DNA from: Bacteroidales bacterium
Lineage (GTDB): Bacteria; Bacteroidota; Bacteroidia; Bacteroidales; UBA932
Assembly (NCBI GenBank): GCA_020026275.1
Contig: JAHHQQ010000015.1
Location: 1 to 52,249 of the forward strand
Length of the DNA stretch: 52,249 bases
Reading direction: 5' to 3'
Within the stretch, counting starts at the first letter, position 1, and each line of letters starts with the position of its first letter. The translations under genes were made by a program, and so were the position numbers. This document shows positions 1 through 8,139 of the stretch, one piece after another. The notes beneath the pieces are model-generated. The model did not search any database. It was not told the origin of the DNA and saw only the letters and a list, made by a program, of their open reading frames with translations.

Positions 1-38
1 ACGAAAGACAGAATATAAACTAAAAAATATTATTGATT

Positions 39-764
39 ATGGAAAACATGAATTTGAACACGAATATTAACGTCATGCCTCGTATAGGCGAGAAGGCTCC
101 TGAATTTACAGCTGTGACCACCCAGGGTACCATCCACTTCCCATCTGATTTCAAGGGAAAATGGAAGATTCTTTTCAGTCATCCGGCCGATTTCACTCCA
201 GTATGTACTTCTGAGTTTATGACCTTTGCCAAAATGGCTCAGGAGTTTGAAGCTCTCAATTGCCAGCTGGTCGGACTTTCAGTAGATGGTATCCATAGCC
301 ATATTGCATGGCTCCGTACCATCAAGGAGAAAATCGACTTCAGAGGCATGAGCAATATGGAGGTGAAATTCCCGTTGATCGAAGATATCAAGATGGAAGT
401 TGCCGGCAAATATGGTATGATTCAGCCAGGTGAGAGTACCACTTCCGCAGTTCGTGCGGTCTTCTTTATTGATCAGAATGATGTTATCCGTACTATTATG
501 TACTATCCTCTCAGTTTGGGTAGAAATTTCGAAGAAATCAAGAGAGTGTTGGTCGGCCTCCAGACTTGCGATGCTTTTGGTGTTGCACTTCCAGCAGATT
601 GGAAACCGGGAGTTGAGGTAATTGTCCCTCCAGCAGGTTCTTGTGGTGTTGCCAAGGAGAGAATGGAGAACAAGAGCGGAGAATTGCATTGCTATGACTG
701 GTTCTTCTGTACACGTGATCTTGCCAAAGAAGAGGTGGAGGAGAAATTGAATGTCAAATTTTAG
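39..764 (+). CDS. Peroxiredoxin (AhpC/TSA superfamily, Prx6-like)
   Basis: A 241-residue cytosolic thiol peroxidase that would reduce hydrogen peroxide and organic hydroperoxides. The peroxidatic cysteine is C56 in the signature DFTPVCTSEF, and the conserved active-site arginine is probably R139 (SAVRAVFFID). Length and the C-terminal extension with three further cysteines (C202, C218, C224) match the Prx6-type long peroxiredoxins of archaea and anaerobes, where a C-terminal Cys can act as resolving thiol; that role here is inferred. The ATG at 39 is preferred over an in-frame TTG at 33. A strong terminator follows at 808, so the gene is probably the last or only gene of its transcript. The upstream region lies outside the window, so its promoter cannot be judged. 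Confidence 0.93.
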   Translation: MENMNLNTNINVMPRIGEKAPEFTAVTTQGTIHFPSDFKGKWKILFSHPADFTPVCTSEFMTFAKMAQEFEALNCQLVGLSVDGIHSHIAWLRTIKEKIDFRGMSNMEVKFPLIEDIKMEVAGKYGMIQPGESTTSAVRAVFFIDQNDVIRTIMYYPLSLGRNFEEIKRVLVGLQTCDAFGVALPADWKPGVEVIVPPAGSCGVAKERMENKSGELHCYDWFFCTRDLAKEEVEEKLNVKF

Positions 765-807
765 TGATCCCATATCATAGATCAGTAAAAAGAGACGTAT
801 TTTAAGC

Positions 808-857
808 AGAACCCCGAAAGTTTGAAAAAAACTTTCGGGGTTCTGTATCATTTTTTG
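808..857 (+). terminator. Rho-independent terminator after peroxiredoxin
   Basis: Perfect 16-bp stem (arms 808-823 and 829-844, core ACCCCGAAAGTTT) with a 5-nt loop, followed by a T-rich run. It lies 44 nt after the peroxiredoxin stop and before the patatin gene, so it separates the two transcripts. Confidence 0.88.
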
Positions 858-911
858 TAACTTGCCAAATATGTTATTGTCAGATTCCATGTATTTAAAT
901 ATCGAATTGTT

Positions 912-1919
912 ATGGCTTCAAAGGATGTAGCTTTGGTTTTATCAAGTGGTGGCCCACGCGGATTCGCCTATATTGGTGCCATTGAGGAACTGGTATCACG
1001 TGGTTATCAGATCACTTCTGTTGCCGGTACTTCAATGGGGGCGTTGATTGGAGGAATGTATGCGGCTGGAAAATTGGAGGAGGTCCGGAATTGGATGTAT
1101 TCTCTGGATAACTGGAAAGTGATCAGGTTGATGGACATTGCCTTCAGCCGCAATTCCCTTGTAAAAGGAGACAAGGTGATTGAGGCTCTGAAGGGGATTG
1201 TTCCAGATGTGGATATAGAAGAGTTGGATTTGCCTTATAAGGCAGTGGCCACGGATCTGTATACAGGAGAGGAAGTGGTTTTTGAGAAGGGGAGTCTCTT
1301 TGAGGCGATTCGAGCCTCCATGTCCATCCCTTCTCTTTTCCGTCCGGTCAAATTGGGACTCCGTACGCTGGTGGATGGGGGTATCGTGAACCCGATCCCG
1401 CTCAATCGTGTGGAGAGAAATGGCCATGACATTTTGGTCGGGTTCGATGTAAATGATGTTGATGTGGAAGAAATGCGTCAGATAGTAGCAGAAGATGCCT
1501 TTGAAGAGAATGAAAAGATCAAGGCTTCCAATGAAATCAAGGCGGAGGGTGGAGTGCTTTGGGAGAAGATTGTTCACGACGACACCATCAAATTGGTGGA
1601 CAAGATGAAGATGGCCGGCAAATTTGGACATCGAGTTCTCAAGAAACGTATCGAAGAAAGTGCCCGTGACGAAAATGACTTTGATCCGGATGCAAATTAT
1701 TTTAGCATTTTGGGGCGCAGTTTTTCATTGATGATTCATAATAATGCTCGTCTGATGAAGGAACTTTATCCTTGTGATGTCATGGTGAACATGCCGTTCG
1801 ACGCTTTCGGTGAAATATCAGATTACGCCAAGGCCGAACAGATCTCAGAACTCGGACGTAATCTGATGGCAGAAGCCCTGAACCAGTATGAGCAGCGCCT
1901 GGAGAAGTCGGAAGCCTAG
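912..1919 (+). CDS. Patatin-like phospholipase
   Basis: A 335-residue patatin-family acyl hydrolase. The oxyanion-hole glycine motif is SSGGPRGFAYIG (residues 11-22), the nucleophile elbow is GTSMG with catalytic S41, and the second dyad member is D155 in VDGG. This Ser/Asp dyad defines the family (phospholipase A / lipid acyl hydrolase activity on membrane lipids). The protein lacks an obvious signal peptide, so it is probably cytosolic or membrane-peripheral, comparable to RssA-type bacterial patatins. The C-terminal third (after about residue 190) is charged and not a recognised domain; it contains a conserved-looking helical stretch. The gene is convergent with the amidase gene and the two share a CTAG at their stops. 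Confidence 0.9.
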   Translation: MASKDVALVLSSGGPRGFAYIGAIEELVSRGYQITSVAGTSMGALIGGMYAAGKLEEVRNWMYSLDNWKVIRLMDIAFSRNSLVKGDKVIEALKGIVPDVDIEELDLPYKAVATDLYTGEEVVFEKGSLFEAIRASMSIPSLFRPVKLGLRTLVDGGIVNPIPLNRVERNGHDILVGFDVNDVDVEEMRQIVAEDAFEENEKIKASNEIKAEGGVLWEKIVHDDTIKLVDKMKMAGKFGHRVLKKRIEESARDENDFDPDANYFSILGRSFSLMIHNNARLMKELYPCDVMVNMPFDAFGEISDYAKAEQISELGRNLMAEALNQYEQRLEKSEA

Positions 1920-3007
1920 TTCAGCTCGAGGATGGACTCTGCTTTGATCTGGTCCAACGGACGGCATTGATAGTCGGTGTGGGCAAAGTCAATCTTGCCC
2001 AGATCGATCATACGTATCTGGCTGTTGTGCATGGTCCTGAAATAGACTTTTCGTCCGCACAGGTCGGAAGCGGAAGTCCATTGGGTGGCAGATGGCATGT
2101 CTACCGGCACCTTCCGGTCTGCGAATTCGGCGCCAATCGGAATGTCGAAATTGTTCAGGATGTGGAACGCTGCCATCACTCCTTTCTGTGTATTCTCGGG
2201 AATAGGGGCGGTCGTCTGATAGAAGGCGGCCCTGACGAAACGGGAAGCCGGAGTGATGTCTCCCGGCAGACCGATTTGGGCGGATCCAGCTCCGAAAGAA
2301 CTCAACTCGAGGCCACCAAAGCTGCGTGGCGCAACGGTGCCGGCGCTCAGATTGATGTAATTGTTGAGGTTGGTGATCTGCCAAGGAAAATCCGGAGCAT
2401 TGGTAAGTACGCCCAGCGGATTGTCATATACCTTGAATTCCCCGTCAATCAGTTCAATCACAATCTGTTTGCCGGAGGGGTCTGCCGCTCTCCAATGGAC
2501 CGTGGATGCTCTCGGATCGATGGCGGTGACGTGGACTTTGGAAAGTTTGGCGCGGACCTCCTCCACATTCTGGCAGCTGCCCAGAATCCAGGAGCAGAAT
2601 TGCATGTCAGAAATGGTCCGTTTCTCGTCTTTTTTCGTGATCGTTCCGTAATCCCCGTAATTCGGGAAATAGAACAGTCCGACGGACAATCCCTTCTCAT
2701 TCAATCCTTCAATGACAAATTCGGGACTTTCCACCGCAAGGCCGACATAGCCGTATTGGGCTTTGAACGTCATGCCTTCTTTCCGCATACCCATCAGATA
2801 GGATTGCTGGGTGCAGCCTCTCGGCACAATGACATAGGAACTGTTATTTTCGCTGCTGCCCCATTCTACGGTACGAGCCAGAATGGAATGACCATCTGTT
2901 GTCTTGAGTGTGATGCCTGTACAGGCGGATGAAAGGCTTGGAAACAATAACTGCAGGCAGGTCGTGAGGATACAGATTCCGCAGAATCTCAGAAGATAAG
3001 GTCTCAT
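1916..3007 (-). CDS. Choloylglycine hydrolase / penicillin V acylase family amidase (secreted)
   Basis: A 363-residue Ntn-hydrolase of the linear-amide C-N hydrolase family (bile salt hydrolase, penicillin V acylase, N-acyl amide hydrolases). Residues 1-28 form a signal peptide, and cleavage would expose C29 (ACTGI) as the N-terminal nucleophile. Other family signatures are ARTVEWG (R45), a GLNEKGLSVGLFYFP block, the asparagine in VLTNAPDFPW, the NLNNYINLS block and TPASRFVRAAF. The overall pattern fits the Gram-negative, periplasmic members. At the position after the catalytic arginine, where bile salt hydrolases usually have Asp (RNLDW, RTMDW), this protein has E48; the substrate therefore cannot be assumed to be bile salts. 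It shares stop-codon bases with the convergent patatin gene. Confidence 0.88.
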   Translation of the reverse strand: MRPYLLRFCGICILTTCLQLLFPSLSSACTGITLKTTDGHSILARTVEWGSSENNSSYVIVPRGCTQQSYLMGMRKEGMTFKAQYGYVGLAVESPEFVIEGLNEKGLSVGLFYFPNYGDYGTITKKDEKRTISDMQFCSWILGSCQNVEEVRAKLSKVHVTAIDPRASTVHWRAADPSGKQIVIELIDGEFKVYDNPLGVLTNAPDFPWQITNLNNYINLSAGTVAPRSFGGLELSSFGAGSAQIGLPGDITPASRFVRAAFYQTTAPIPENTQKGVMAAFHILNNFDIPIGAEFADRKVPVDMPSATQWTSASDLCGRKVYFRTMHNSQIRMIDLGKIDFAHTDYQCRPLDQIKAESILELN

Positions 3008-3030
3008 GATAGTATAGTGTTGATATCCCT

Positions 3031-3062
3031 AAATATAGGGATTTTTCAGCCATGTCGGTCAA
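3031..3062 (-). promoter_or_regulatory. Possible promoter of the amidase gene
   Basis: Read on the minus strand, TATATTTA at 3031-3038 differs by one base from the Bacteroidota -7 box TAnnTTTG. A TTG lies about 21 bp upstream near 3060-3062. The -7 box lies inside the palindrome ATCCCTA-AATA-TAGGGAT (3026-3043), which could be an operator. The assignment is tentative because of the mismatch. Confidence 0.35.
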
Positions 3063-3066
3063 TTAT

Positions 3067-3098
3067 TTTGCGATAAGTTTATTTTTCAATTAAATTTG
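3067..3098 (+). promoter_or_regulatory. Promoter of TonB-receptor operon
   Basis: TTTG at 3067-3070 and a perfect TAAATTTG at 3091-3098, separated by 20 bp, match the Bacteroidota sigma-ABfr -33/-7 consensus. The predicted start site is about 30 nt before the receptor's ATG. Confidence 0.65.
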
Positions 3099-3133
3099 CG
3101 CCTTGTTGAATAATTTGGAAATATATGATAAAT

Positions 3134-5521
3134 ATGAAAAAGGGAATCAAGGTATTTCTATTGTCTTCTATCTTTTGTTTGCCGATGAACGCGATGTCTG
3201 TGGAAGCAGTTGCAAACGAGCATCCGGCAGTGGTCAGTGACTATACGGACCGGATTGATACGGATGCCAACATCTATGGTCATGTGATTGACAAGGCGAC
3301 GAGAGAACATCTTCCTTACATTACTGTCTTTATAAAAGAATACAATATTTCCACCATGACAGATGCTACCGGTCATTATTTCCTGAAGAATCTGCCAGTC
3401 GGAAAAGCGGTTCTTGAAGTGAGCTGCGTCGGTTATTGTCCCGTACAGAAAGAAGTCACTCTCAGAAAGAATTCAACCCTCGAACTCAATTTCGAGCTGG
3501 TGGAAGACCGTATGGCCCTCAATGAAGTGGTGGTGACCGCCAACCGAAGCGCGACTTTGAGGAACATGGCACCGAACATTGTCAACGTGCTGGATTCCAA
3601 ACTGCTGGAAGTGACTCATTCTGCCTGTCTGGCGCAGGGCCTGAATTTCCAGCCGGGTGTCAGGGTGGAAGACAATTGTCAGAATTGCGGTTTCAGCCAG
3701 GTCCGCATCAATGGTCTGGATGGACATTATTCCCAGATCCTGATTGATTCCAAACCTATCTTCTCTGCCTTGAACGGAGTCTATGGTCTGGAGCAGATTC
3801 CTGCCAACATGGTAGATAGGGTGGAAGTCGTCCGTGGTGGCGGTTCAGCACTTTATGGCGCATCTGCCATCGGCGGCACCATCAACGTGCTCACCAAGGA
3901 ACCAGTCCGCAATTCCGCTGCTTTTTCCCACGACATATCAGCCATCGGCGGTTTCAATTCTTTTGACAACAACACCATGCTCAATGCGTCCATCGTGACC
4001 GAAGACAACAATATGGGCTTCTATGTATATGGTCAGAACCATCATCGGAACGGATTTGACCTGGACAAGGACGGATACACTGAATTGCCTCTGCTGGACA
4101 ACAAGACTGTGGGCATGCGCTCTTTCTTCAAGATCAACTCCCACTCCAAACTGGTGGCAGAATATCACGGGATGAGCGAATTCCGAAGAGGAGGTAACCT
4201 TCTGGACTGTCCGGCCCATGAGGCCAATATCGCAGAGCAGGTGGAGCATAATATCAATGGCGGCAGTCTGAATTACGACTGGAACTCCCTTGACCAGAAG
4301 AACTGGCTGGATATATTCTTCTCCTTCCAGGACACCAAGCGCAAAAGTTTCTATGGTGGAACCGGAGAGACCAATACGGAGGAGGCGATTGCCGAAGCCC
4401 GCAAGGCCTATGGCAAGACCAGCGGCCTGACCCTGGTCGGCGGTGCACAATATGTCCATAATTTTGACAAGTTGTGGTTCATGCCGGCCAATCTTACAGT
4501 GGGCTTGGAATACAATCGAGATAATCTGAAAGATATTGTGCTGGGGTACAATACCCAGACCAGGCAGAATGTGAATATCATGAGCCTGTATGGACAGAAT
4601 GAATGGACCAACAAGAAATTTACTTTCCTGTTGGGGGCCAGATTGGACAAGCATTCTCTGCTGGATCATCCTGTCTTCTCTCCGAGAGTCAATTTCCGTT
4701 TCAATCCGAACCATCATTTCAATCTGAGAGCCAGTTATTCCAGTGGGTTCCGCGCCCCTCAGATTTTTGACGAAGACTTGCATGTGAAACTGGTCGGTGG
4801 TGGCCGTGTTGTTACCAGAATGGCCGATGGGTTGAAAGAGGAGAAGTCACATAGCGTGAGTCTGTCCTCTGACATGTATTGGAATTTTGGTGAATGGCAG
4901 ACCAATTTCCTGGTCGAAGGATTCTACACCCGTCTGAACGATGTATTTGCTTACAGAAAGATAAAGGATGAAGATGAGAATGGCAATTTGGTGCAGGAAA
5001 GGTACAATGCCTATGGCGCCAATGTCTATGGCGCTAATCTGGAAGCGAAGTTCGCCTACAATAAGTTATTGCAGTTCCAGGGTGGTCTGACTTACCAGAA
5101 GAGCCGTTATACAAAACCAGTTGTTTGGGATGAAGATGCGCCCGCAGAACAGAGAGTGCTCCGAACACCGGATTTCTATGGTTACTTTACGGCACAGACC
5201 CATCCGCTCAAACACTTCTCCGCCGCTTTGACAGGAACTTACACCGGTTCTATGCTGGTAGGAAAAGGAGCGATTCAAGAGGGACCTTATCAGAGGGTGG
5301 CGGAAGCCGTCGAAACTCCGTCCTTCTTTACGCTGGACATGAAACTGACATACGACACCAAGATATATGAATCCGTCGGAATGGAAATCAGCCTGGGTGT
5401 CAAGAATATGTTCAATGCCTTCCAAAAAGATTTTGACAAGGGCTGGAGCCGAGATTCTGCCTATGTCTATGGACCGGGAATGCCAAGAAGCTTCTTCTTC
5501 GGCGTGAAATTCAGTTACTAA
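3134..5521 (+). CDS. TonB-dependent outer-membrane receptor
   Basis: A 795-residue outer-membrane transporter. After a signal peptide (about residues 1-25), a carboxypeptidase-regulatory-like beta domain (IYGHVIDKATREHLP to about residue 125) leads into the TonB-box-like NEVVVTANR. The plug follows, with VRINGLDGHYSQILIDSKPI and RVEVVRGGGSALYGASAIGGTINVLTK, and then a 22-strand-type barrel ending in the aromatic FFFGVKFSY. The shorter size and the plug resemble siderophore/cobalamin/metal receptors rather than the larger SusC proteins. An unusual NCQNCGF motif in the plug gives two closely spaced cysteines; metal or cofactor contact is speculation. An upstream ATG at 3125 is in frame, but the MKKGIK start gives a better signal peptide. 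It is followed 30 nt later by a lipoprotein metalloprotease gene, probably in one operon. Confidence 0.9.
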   Translation: MKKGIKVFLLSSIFCLPMNAMSVEAVANEHPAVVSDYTDRIDTDANIYGHVIDKATREHLPYITVFIKEYNISTMTDATGHYFLKNLPVGKAVLEVSCVGYCPVQKEVTLRKNSTLELNFELVEDRMALNEVVVTANRSATLRNMAPNIVNVLDSKLLEVTHSACLAQGLNFQPGVRVEDNCQNCGFSQVRINGLDGHYSQILIDSKPIFSALNGVYGLEQIPANMVDRVEVVRGGGSALYGASAIGGTINVLTKEPVRNSAAFSHDISAIGGFNSFDNNTMLNASIVTEDNNMGFYVYGQNHHRNGFDLDKDGYTELPLLDNKTVGMRSFFKINSHSKLVAEYHGMSEFRRGGNLLDCPAHEANIAEQVEHNINGGSLNYDWNSLDQKNWLDIFFSFQDTKRKSFYGGTGETNTEEAIAEARKAYGKTSGLTLVGGAQYVHNFDKLWFMPANLTVGLEYNRDNLKDIVLGYNTQTRQNVNIMSLYGQNEWTNKKFTFLLGARLDKHSLLDHPVFSPRVNFRFNPNHHFNLRASYSSGFRAPQIFDEDLHVKLVGGGRVVTRMADGLKEEKSHSVSLSSDMYWNFGEWQTNFLVEGFYTRLNDVFAYRKIKDEDENGNLVQERYNAYGANVYGANLEAKFAYNKLLQFQGGLTYQKSRYTKPVVWDEDAPAEQRVLRTPDFYGYFTAQTHPLKHFSAALTGTYTGSMLVGKGAIQEGPYQRVAEAVETPSFFTLDMKLTYDTKIYESVGMEISLGVKNMFNAFQKDFDKGWSRDSAYVYGPGMPRSFFFGVKFSY

Positions 5522-5551
5522 ATACGTACAGAAACCTAGATTGCAATGTCC

Positions 5552-6352
5552 ATGTTCAGAAAAATTCTTTCTCTGATTCTGATGACCGGCATATTGGTCA
5601 GTTGCGCCACCGCTCCCATCAGTGGCAGGAAGCAGATGATGCTCGTCTCCAACCACGAAATTCTGACAGCGAGCAAGGTGCAATATCATGATTTCATCAG
5701 GACCGCACCGAAGAGCTTGAATGTCAATGGAAAACAGCAGGTGTACCGGGTCGGCAGGAAGATAGCCGCCGCCACCGAAGCCTATCTGAAAATGACAGGA
5801 CTGGAGAAGGAGATCCGAAACTTCTCCTGGGAATTCAATTTGGTCCGGGATTCTCAGTTGAACGCCTTTTGCATGCCGGGAGGCAAGATTGTCGTGTACG
5901 AAGGCCTGTTGGAACTGATACAGTCCGACGACGAACTGGCGGTGGTCCTGGGGCATGAAGTCGCCCACGCAGTCGCGAAGCACAGCAACGAGAGAATGAG
6001 CCAGCAGCTCATCGCCCAGATGGGATCACAGTTGATCAACATGTCTCTGGACAACAAGAGTGCAGCCGTCCGCACCATCGTCGGAGAAGCCTATGGAATG
6101 GGTGCCCAGTTGGGCATCATGCTCCCGTTTTCCCGAAAACACGAACTGGAAGCGGACCACATCGGCGTGATTCTCATGCGCCTGGCAGGTTATGATGTAG
6201 ATGCTTCCTTGAAGTTCTGGAAGAAGATGGCGGCGGCAGGGAAAGGAAAAGTCCCGGAGATGCTCAGTACCCATCCAAGTGACCGGAGAAGAATCGACCA
6301 GCTGTCCGCGAAGCTGCCGGAGATCAAGAAGAAATACCAGCCGATCCAGTAA
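5552..6352 (+). CDS. M48 family metalloprotease, lipoprotein
   Basis: A 266-residue zinc metallopeptidase of the M48 family (BepA/LoiP/Oma1-like), predicted to be a periplasmic outer-membrane lipoprotein: the lipobox is ILVSC. The zinc motif HEVAH (about residues 135-139) and the third ligand in the ELEADHIG block are both present. The downstream SRKHELEAD and STHPSDRRRI blocks are typical of the family, which degrades or repairs misassembled envelope proteins. An ATG two codons upstream (5546) is equally possible. It sits just behind a TonB receptor and 11 nt ahead of the pseudouridine synthase gene. BepA acts on outer-membrane beta-barrel assembly, so a role in quality control of barrel proteins such as its neighbour is plausible but inferred. 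Confidence 0.9.
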   Translation: MFRKILSLILMTGILVSCATAPISGRKQMMLVSNHEILTASKVQYHDFIRTAPKSLNVNGKQQVYRVGRKIAAATEAYLKMTGLEKEIRNFSWEFNLVRDSQLNAFCMPGGKIVVYEGLLELIQSDDELAVVLGHEVAHAVAKHSNERMSQQLIAQMGSQLINMSLDNKSAAVRTIVGEAYGMGAQLGIMLPFSRKHELEADHIGVILMRLAGYDVDASLKFWKKMAAAGKGKVPEMLSTHPSDRRRIDQLSAKLPEIKKKYQPIQ

Positions 6353-6363
6353 GGCAAGGCGAT

Positions 6364-8025
6364 ATGGACATGATTCATCATTTTCCACATATGATTCAAG
6401 AATGTGAACTTCCTGAGAGGTTCACATTTCCATTTTGTTATACGCCCCATCCACTCTGTGTGGAGGCGGCTCGTCTGGTCCAGGAGCAGATTGCCGGAAT
6501 GGACCGCCGGTGGCAGACGGAATTGGCAGAAGGAAAAATGTTCGGTGTGCTGCTGGTCCGCCTGATGCGAAATGAGAACCTGACCGGATCTGTCCCAGTT
6601 GGGTTTCTGGCCGCCTTTTCGGGAAATGTCTGTGGCACCAATCTTCATCCTTATTTTGTTCCGCCGGTCTATGATCTTCTGGATCCCCAAGGATTCTTCA
6701 AGCCGGAAGAAGCCCGGATTTCCCGGTTGAATGTCCGTATTCAGGAACTCATGGAGGGGGAAGGCTATCGGCAGGTGGTTGCCGACCGTGATTTCTTCTT
6801 CATGCAGACAGAGCAGGAAATTGCATCGTTCCGTGAGGAAATGCACCGGAAGAAGAGGTTCCGGGATGAGAAGCGGGCGGTGTTGGCGAAAGAAGAATCA
6901 GAGGAGGCAGCCGCAGCGCTCCGGCAGCTGATCCGGGAGAGCCAATTTCTCAAGGCAGAACTGAAAAGGAAGGAAAGGAGCAGAGAAGCGGTCCTGGCTC
7001 ATCTTGACAAGCAGATCGCCTCGGTCCGTCAAGAGGTGGAACGCCTCAAGGAAGAGCGGAAGAAACGCTCCGCACTGTTGCAGAATGAGATTTTCGAACA
7101 TTATGTGCTTCTGAATGCAAAAGGGGAACGCAAGAACATTCCCCAGATCTTTGCTGCCTACAGTGACCGGACCGCACCGGCCGGAACCGGAGAGTGTGCC
7201 GCACCGAAGCTGCTGCAATATGCCTATCTGCATGGACTCGAACCTTTGGCGATGGCTGAGTTCTGGTGGGGAAAATCCCCAATATCGGAAATCCGTCATC
7301 AAGGTCATTTCTATCCTTCCTGCCACAGCAAATGCGAACCTCTTCTGACCTTCATGATGGAAGGGCTTCCGGTGGAGCCGGATCCGAGGAAAATGAAGGA
7401 AGGCTCCGTTTTGGAAGTGGTGTATGAAGATGAACGTCTGATGGCTGTGGTCAAGCCGCCAGGACTGCTCTCCGTTCCAGGAAAAGGGGAAGAACCGTCG
7501 GTGTATTCCATACTTCGCCGCCAACATCCTGAATTTACCGGACCGCTGGTCGTCCACCGGCTGGATATGGCGACTTCCGGGCTGCTGCTGATTGCGAAAG
7601 ACGAGGACATGTACGTCCGGATGCAGCGTCTCTTCGAGTCCCGACTGATCCGCAAGAGATATGTCGCTGTCCTGGATGGCGTGCCGACCAGGCAAAATGG
7701 AAGGATCCGGCTTCCGCTTTGCCCGGACGTGGAAGACCGGCCCCGGCAGATGGTCAGCCGGGAACATGGCAAGGAAGCGGTCACAGACTATCAGGTGCTC
7801 TCTGTGGAGGAAGGATATGCCCGAATCGCCTTCTGGCCCGTAACTGGCAGGACCCATCAGCTGCGAGTCCATTCCGCCCATCCGGATGGGCTCGATACCC
7901 CGATCCTGGGCGATACTCTCTATGGCAGTCACGGACACCGTCTCTATCTGCATGCGGAGCAGATTGAGTTCATCCATCCCGTGACAGGCCGTCATGTCGT
8001 CATCTGTTCTTTTCCTGAATTCTGA
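6364..8025 (+). CDS. RluA-family pseudouridine synthase with long N-terminal domain
   Basis: A 553-residue RNA pseudouridine synthase. The C-terminal catalytic domain (about residues 350-553) has the RluA motif HRLDMATSGLLLIAK with catalytic D401, preceded by VVYEDERLMAVVKPPGLLSVPGK and followed by GRTHQLRVHSAHP. The N-terminal 340 residues contain a conserved block (FTFPFCYTPHPLC, GKMFGVLLV, FLAAFSGN, FVPPVYDLL), a charged coiled coil (about 150-240) and PKLLQYAYLHGLEPLAMAEFW with a cysteine pair (C320, C324). This long architecture is known in Bacteroidetes and some Gammaproteobacteria. The catalytic half resembles RluA (tRNA/23S rRNA U modification), but the target of the long form is not deducible here. 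It starts 11 nt after the M48 gene and is probably cotranscribed with it. Confidence 0.88.
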   Translation: MDMIHHFPHMIQECELPERFTFPFCYTPHPLCVEAARLVQEQIAGMDRRWQTELAEGKMFGVLLVRLMRNENLTGSVPVGFLAAFSGNVCGTNLHPYFVPPVYDLLDPQGFFKPEEARISRLNVRIQELMEGEGYRQVVADRDFFFMQTEQEIASFREEMHRKKRFRDEKRAVLAKEESEEAAAALRQLIRESQFLKAELKRKERSREAVLAHLDKQIASVRQEVERLKEERKKRSALLQNEIFEHYVLLNAKGERKNIPQIFAAYSDRTAPAGTGECAAPKLLQYAYLHGLEPLAMAEFWWGKSPISEIRHQGHFYPSCHSKCEPLLTFMMEGLPVEPDPRKMKEGSVLEVVYEDERLMAVVKPPGLLSVPGKGEEPSVYSILRRQHPEFTGPLVVHRLDMATSGLLLIAKDEDMYVRMQRLFESRLIRKRYVAVLDGVPTRQNGRIRLPLCPDVEDRPRQMVSREHGKEAVTDYQVLSVEEGYARIAFWPVTGRTHQLRVHSAHPDGLDTPILGDTLYGSHGHRLYLHAEQIEFIHPVTGRHVVICSFPEF

Positions 8026-8110
8026 CTCCCGACTTGCTTATCGGAGCATTCCTTTTGCCAAAAGGTGCCCGGAAACGATGCGAGATGACATGAAAATGTC
8101 TGTTAATGAC

Positions 8111-8118
8111 TATATTTG
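8111..8118 (+). promoter_or_regulatory. -7 box before the isomerase-like gene
   Basis: Perfect TATATTTG about 20 nt before the preferred start codon. No TTG is found at the -33 spacing, so this is a -7-only match. Confidence 0.45.
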
Positions 8119-8139
8119 AAGGTATATCAAATATATGGA

